From Thermoproteota archaeon (GTDB lineage: Archaea; Thermoproteota; Methanomethylicia; Nezhaarchaeales; WYZ-LMO8), in NCBI GenBank assembly GCA_011605835.1, contig JAAOZJ010000118.1, positions 1-5,791 of the forward strand: DNA of 5,791 nt. Direction: 5' to 3'. Under the pieces are notes generated by a model, which did no database searches, was not told the DNA's origin, and was given only the letters and a program-made list of their open reading frames with translations. The position numbers and the translations under genes are program-made. Below, piece by piece: positions 5,370 through 5,791 of this stretch; within the stretch, counting starts at the first letter, position 1; every line of letters starts with the position of its first letter.

Positions 5370-5791
5370 TTGTCCTCGAACTTGATCCGCTGCTTCATAG
5401 CCATAGACGTGGACAACCCTGAGATAGTGAGCAAGATAGTCAGCATACAGAAGGAACTCGAAGCCGGAGGATCGAAGATAAAACCCGTGGAGCCCGAGAA
5501 CCTCCACTTGACGCTCTTCTTCCTAGGAGAACAACCGCCCAAGGTGGTCGAGAAGGTCCAAGACGCCATGTCGGCGGTGGATTTCAGGCCCTTCGTCATG
5601 AAGCTCCAGGGGCTCGGGGCCTTCCCTTCGCAGGAGAGGCCGCGAGTAATATGGGTCGGCGTGACGCAGGGGTTCGAAGAGGTCCAAGCGATATACAGGG
5701 CCCTGAGGCCGAAGCTCCAGGCGATACCCTTGCGGCTCGAATCCGAAGAAGAGTTCGTCCCGCACATAACTATAGCGAGGGTGAAGTTCTC
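5370..5791 (+). CDS. thpR: RNA 2',3'-cyclic phosphodiesterase / 2'-5' RNA ligase family (ThpR), 3'-truncated by window edge
   Basis: Member of the 2H phosphoesterase superfamily. ThpR enzymes open RNA 2',3'-cyclic phosphates to 2'-phosphates and in vitro join tRNA halves through 2'-5' bonds. From TTG 5370 the visible 140 residues contain the N-terminal IRCFIAIDV (6-14), the first catalytic HxTx tetrad HLTL at 46-49 followed by FFLGE, a GLGAFPSQERPRVIWVGV stretch (81-98) typical of the family, and the second tetrad HITI at 132-135 followed by ARVKF. Both catalytic histidines are therefore present. Family members run about 180-190 residues, so roughly 45 are missing past the edge. The start is TTG with GGAGG 7 nt upstream, 2 nt after the prs stop. 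TTG 5382 is a weaker alternative. The tight spacing implies co-transcription with prs. Confidence 0.93.
   Translation, partial: MSSNLIRCFIAIDVDNPEIVSKIVSIQKELEAGGSKIKPVEPENLHLTLFFLGEQPPKVVEKVQDAMSAVDFRPFVMKLQGLGAFPSQERPRVIWVGVTQGFEEVQAIYRALRPKLQAIPLRLESEEEFVPHITIARVKF

Noticed and set aside
5276..5767. 163-codon open frame on the minus strand opposite prs and thpR
   Set aside because: It is antisense to two genes with clear catalytic motifs, and its translation is Ser-rich and low in domain-like features, as expected of a shadow frame.

Overview
The window reads as a densely packed stretch of a thermophilic-type archaeal chromosome. The evidence is the set of families: archaeal Trm-G10-like tRNA methyltransferase, short-form RNase Z, the archaeal UPF0200 and UPF0201 families, an archaeal-type PRPP synthetase and a ThpR/2'-5' RNA ligase homologue. 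Non-ATG starts are frequent, GGAGG/GGTGA Shine-Dalgarno sites are strong, AGG/AGA Arg and ATA Ile codons are common, and there is almost no intergenic DNA. A TACK-type lineage (Thermoproteota or Korarchaeota) would fit, but I cannot place it more finely from the sequence alone.

Layout. Positions 1-1846 (+) hold the 3' part of a Trm-G10-like methyltransferase gene and, 14 nt later, a complete RNase Z gene starting at TTG. Positions 3627 down to 1843 (-) hold the last three genes of a four-gene overlapping operon that begins at 4437: a radical SAM activating-enzyme homologue, a UPF0200 P-loop kinase-like protein, a UPF0201 RNA-binding-type protein, and a TIM-barrel protein of the endonuclease IV / sugar phosphate isomerase superfamily. 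The operon converges on RNase Z so tightly that the two stop codons share the palindrome TTAA. Positions 4477-5791 (+) hold PRPP synthetase and then a ThpR homologue that runs off the window. No stretch over 300 bases lacks a gene.

How the genes relate. Three genes point to tRNA/RNA maturation: tRNA guanine-N2 methylation, tRNA 3' trimming, and RNA 2',3'-cyclic phosphate chemistry. PRPP synthetase supplies nucleotide synthesis, and the radical SAM protein may support anaerobic deoxynucleotide synthesis. The UPF0200/UPF0201 pair is conserved in archaea but has no settled role that I know of.

The clearest oddity is the UPF0200 gene. Its P-loop strand begins upstream of the first ATG, and the only plausible start between the preceding stop and that ATG is a CTG at 3618, placed 6 nt after a GGGGTGA Shine-Dalgarno. 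I see no mobile element, CRISPR array, tRNA or rRNA gene, and no evidence of a wholly new system. The rest looks like ordinary, compact archaeal housekeeping DNA.
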